Assembly (NCBI RefSeq): GCF_002776695.1
Contig: NZ_LFJC01000003.1
Span: 4,574,896 to 4,638,895 of the forward strand
Source of the DNA: Bradyrhizobium nitroreducens
Lineage (GTDB): Bacteria; Pseudomonadota; Alphaproteobacteria; Rhizobiales; Xanthobacteraceae
Length of the DNA stretch: 64,000 bases
Direction of reading: 5' to 3'
Below, piece after piece: positions 58,541 through 64,000 of the stretch. The notes beneath the pieces were generated by a model. That model was not told the DNA's origin. It saw only the letters and a program-made list of their open reading frames with translations, and ran no database searches. Each line of letters starts with the position of its first letter. Within the stretch, counting starts at the first letter, position 1. The translations under genes and the position numbers were made by a program.

Positions 58541-58685
58541 CGTCATCCTGAGGCGCGAGTGATGGGGCGCGGAGCGCCCATCGGGAGCCTCGAAGGATGC
58601 ACGGCCCGCGTCCATCCGCGTGCGGCAACAGCCGGGCCGTCTCCCTTCGAGGCTCGCTGAAGAGGCGAGCACCTCAGGGTGACGG
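58541..58685. repeat. Extragenic inverted repeat (CGTCATCCTGAGG type)
   Basis: CGTCATCCTGAGGCGCGAG (58541-58559) pairs with GGCGAGCACCTCAGGGTGACG at the far end; inner GAGCCTCGAAGGATGCACGG pairs with CTCCCTTCGAGGCTCGC region. Lies between the converging Lrp and greA genes. Confidence 0.75.
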
Positions 58686-58742
58686 TGACTAAGTTGGGCG
58701 CGCTGCTTTCACATCGTCATTGCGAGCCGGGTCCCGAAATGA

Positions 58743-58767
58743 AAAGGCCGCGCAATGCGCGGCCTTT
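58743..58767 (-). terminator. Rho-independent terminator of greA
   Basis: AAAGGCCGCGC, AAT, GCGCGGCCTTT; TTTTCATTT follows on the minus strand. Perfect 11-bp stem 26 bases past the greA stop. Confidence 0.92.
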
Positions 58768-58792
58768 CCCAATCAACGCGCAACGGCAAATC

Positions 58793-59266
58793 CTACCGCC
58801 ACTCCACCTTGGTGATCTCGTACGCCTTGGCGCCGCCGGGGGCATTGACCTCGACGGTCGAGCCCTTTTTCTTGCCGATCAGCGCGCGCGCGAGCGGCGA
58901 GGTGATGGAGATGCGGCCCTTCTTGGCGTCGGCCTCGACCTCGCCGACGATCTGCCACACCGCCTTTTTCTCGGTGTCTTCGTCGACCAGCGTCACGGTG
59001 GCGCCGAACTTGATGGTGTCGCCGGAGAGTTTGGAAATGTCGATGATGTCGGCGCGCGCGAGCTTGTCCTCGAGTTCGGCGATGCGGCCCTCATTGTGGG
59101 ACTGCTCTTCCTTCGCGGCATGATATTCCGCGTTCTCCGACAGGTCGCCGTGCGAGCGCGCTTCCGCGATATGCTCGATGATGCGCGGACGATCTTCCGA
59201 CTGGCGCTTCTTCAATTCTTCCCCGAGCGCGACAAAGCCGGCCTGGGTCATCGGAACCTTTTCCAT
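58793..59266 (-). CDS. greA: Transcription elongation factor GreA
   Basis: 157 residues, the standard length. N-terminal coiled coil (GFVALGEELKKRQSEDRPRI, AEARSHGDLSENAEYHAAKE, with the tip Asp/Glu of GDLSENAEY), then the FKBP-like domain (FGATVTLVDEDTEKKAVWQI; SPLARALIGKKKGSTVEVNA). It enters the RNA polymerase secondary channel and stimulates cleavage of backtracked RNA. Downstream of carB on the same strand with 206 bp between, an arrangement compatible with joint transcription. Confidence 0.96.
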   Translation of the reverse strand: MEKVPMTQAGFVALGEELKKRQSEDRPRIIEHIAEARSHGDLSENAEYHAAKEEQSHNEGRIAELEDKLARADIIDISKLSGDTIKFGATVTLVDEDTEKKAVWQIVGEVEADAKKGRISITSPLARALIGKKKGSTVEVNAPGGAKAYEITKVEWR

Positions 59267-59394
59267 CTCTTCTCTCGTCCTTCAGCTGCGCGCCCCACAC
59301 AGACCGGGCGCGGCAACCTTGATTCGTCGGTACTCCCGGGGCTGAACACGCGCCCACCGGGGTGTTATGTGGGTCTGGCGCCGGAACAGAACAA

Positions 59395-59428
59395 CCACAT
59401 GGCCGGACAGTTCCTCCGGCCATTGTGG
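59395..59428 (-). terminator. Hairpin between carB and greA
   Basis: CCACATGGCCGGA (59395-59407) and TCCGGCCATTGTGG (59415-59428), near-perfect stem, with TTGTTCTG following on the minus strand: a weak terminator, so some carB transcripts may read into greA. Confidence 0.55.
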
Positions 59429-59472
59429 CTTCATTGCCAATCACTTAGCGGCGGGTTTACCGCCGCTAGCAA

Positions 59473-62937
<3,465 letters not shown>

Positions 62938-62965
62938 CAACTCTCGCCGAAGTCGGATTTGGGCA

Positions 62966-62995
62966 CAAAAAAAGGGCGCGCTGCTGCGCGTCCCT
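62966..62995 (-). terminator. Terminator of the MFS gene
   Basis: On the minus strand AGGGACGCGC, loop, GCGCGCCC then TTTTTTT. It lies about 85 bases after the MFS stop and just upstream of carB. Confidence 0.85.
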
Positions 62996-63079
62996 GTGGC
63001 CGAGAGCGCGGTGGTCTCCCTCGCGCGCGGGTGGGTCTTAGACCAGTTTTCGGGGCGGCGAAACCCCGAAAAATGCCCA

Positions 63080-64000
63080 TCAACCGGCAATTTTGACCGG
63101 TTTTGGCCGGGCCTGCCAGCCACGGGCGAAGTGGACCAGAAGCGAGGCTGCAACGCTCGTTCCGCCGATCCAGCCGAGGTCGTTCGGGGAGAGGGTGGCC
63201 AGCACCGCGCCACCCAGTGCTCCGCCGATGGCGAAGCCGAGATACATGGCGGAGGCGTTGAGCGAGAGCGCGATCATCGAGGCCTGCGGCTCGATCCGGA
63301 TGATGCTGGCGATCTGGGCCGGATAGAACGCCCAGCCCGAGATACCCCAGAGGAAGATCGCGCCCAGCACGGCGTAATGGGCCTGGCCAGGCATCAGCTT
63401 CAGGACCAGCGAATGCAGGATCAGCGCCGCCGCCATGCCGGCAAGCCCGAGGCCGGCGGTGGCGAGCGTGCCGAGCCGGTCGGCCAGCACGCCGCCGAGC
63501 ATGTTGCCGATCGCCGCCGCGCCGCCAAACACCAGGAGCGCCAGGCTGATCTGCGAGGCGTCGAAGCCGAGGCTGCGCAGTGGAACCGCGAAATAGGTGA
63601 ACACGGTGAAGCCGCCGAGCGCCCATAAGATCGTGATCAGAAGTGCGACCACGACATGCCCATGGCGCGCCACCGCCAACCGCTCGCCGAGCGAAGCCGT
63701 GTTGCGCGGCAGGCCGCGGGGCAGGCCGAGCAGGAGGCCCGCGAGCGCGACAGTGCCGATCAGGGCGACCATGGCAAAGGTCGCGCGCCAGCCGAGCCAG
63801 CTGCCGACGAGATTGCCGAGGGGGACACCGATGACAGTGGCAATCGTCAGGCCCGAGGTGACCAGTGCCACGGCGCGGCCGCGCCTTTCAGGGGAGGCGA
63901 CGGCCACCGATACGGCCAGCGCCGTCGGCATGCACAGGCCTGAGCCGAGCGCCATCAGCATCCGTGAGGCCAGCAACAGGGCGTAATTTGACGCCACCAT
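63080..64000 (-). CDS. MFS transporter, AraJ/YdhP-like (truncated by window edge)
   Basis: The last 306 residues or so of a major facilitator; the gene continues beyond 64000. Visible: SRMLMALGSGLCMPTALAVS then VASPERRGRAVALVTSG, IGVPLGNLVGSWLGWRATF, the central loop LPRGLPRNTASLGERLAVAR, and six more spans to FARGWQARPKPVKIAG. Members of this drug:H+ antiporter-1 group export sugars, arabinose or drugs. Substrate unknown. Confidence 0.87.
   Translation of the reverse strand: MVASNYALLLASRMLMALGSGLCMPTALAVSVAVASPERRGRAVALVTSGLTIATVIGVPLGNLVGSWLGWRATFAMVALIGTVALAGLLLGLPRGLPRNTASLGERLAVARHGHVVVALLITILWALGGFTVFTYFAVPLRSLGFDASQISLALLVFGGAAAIGNMLGGVLADRLGTLATAGLGLAGMAAALILHSLVLKLMPGQAHYAVLGAIFLWGISGWAFYPAQIASIIRIEPQASMIALSLNASAMYLGFAIGGALGGAVLATLSPNDLGWIGGTSVAASLLVHFARGWQARPKPVKIAG

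Noticed and set aside
62938..63213. N-terminal extension of carB
   Set aside because: The frame stays open upstream, but it crosses the MFS terminator and has no CarB-like sequence; MPKRTDITTILIIGAGP is the normal start.

Overview
The window is high-GC chromosomal DNA of an alphaproteobacterium, most likely Bradyrhizobium or a close relative (Nitrobacteraceae). Evidence: alphaproteobacterial Porin_2-type porin and RopB/Omp25-like barrels, a phasin, a PdhS/PleC-type histidine kinase, a serC-serA operon with what looks like the alphaproteobacterial serC leader RNA, a tRNA-His with A73 and no encoded G-1, and many long extragenic palindromes (CTCTCCCC..., CCGGAATGACG..., GTCCCGG... types).

Layout. 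1-5.8 kb: a DUF1800/DUF1501 export pair, an IsdG/HmuQ-type haem monooxygenase, an aldo/keto reductase, a GNAT enzyme, a membrane PAS protein, two tiny membrane proteins and a GST. 6.4-10.6 kb: aspartate aminotransferase, a DUF992 protein and a divergent EF-G paralogue. 10.9-18 kb: an XRE regulator with a perfect operator palindrome next to a SulP transporter, then aroE, a periplasmic protein, an FMN-dependent L-lactate dehydrogenase and glmM. 18-26 kb: an Fsr-like exporter, two outer-membrane barrels (the first behind a perfect CtrA box), a GST, a GNAT enzyme, and serC-serA. 26-32 kb: a large porin, then a more AT-rich accessory patch (MarR, an alpha/beta-hydrolase-fold protein that has lost its nucleophile, and decayed GntR and LysR remnants) ending at a thiolase. 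32-40.5 kb: an FAD monooxygenase, a chemoreceptor broken by a 1-nt insertion, a giant PAS histidine kinase and a phasin.

40.9-48.6 kb is the main variable region. A tRNA-His gene is followed by about 2.9 kb of foreign-looking DNA that ends in an exact 17-bp copy of the tRNA 3' end, the footprint of site-specific integration, but no integrase is present. It carries an HTH/DUF1488-like protein, a HEPN-like protein and an HNH nuclease. Beyond the second repeat lie a PD-(D/E)xK restriction-like nuclease and a mobile-mystery A/B pair (XRE-type protein plus Fic AMPylase) behind four 11-bp elements spaced in multiples of 11 bp. TenA, a 24-residue membrane peptide and an orphan two-TM protein follow.

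48.7-64 kb returns to core-type genes: an AEC transporter, a coupled CaiB CoA-transferase/CitE-type lyase pair, a secreted protein, an orphan ParA with two micro-membrane proteins, a DapA-family lyase, trxB-lysR, an Lrp regulator, greA, carB and a truncated MFS gene at the edge.

The best candidates for something undescribed are the integrase-less tRNA-His island with its nuclease/HEPN/Fic cargo, the phased operator of the Fic pair, the palindrome-controlled XRE-SulP unit, and the EF-G paralogue that lacks the catalytic histidine. Homology calls are from reading the sequence; no database search was possible.
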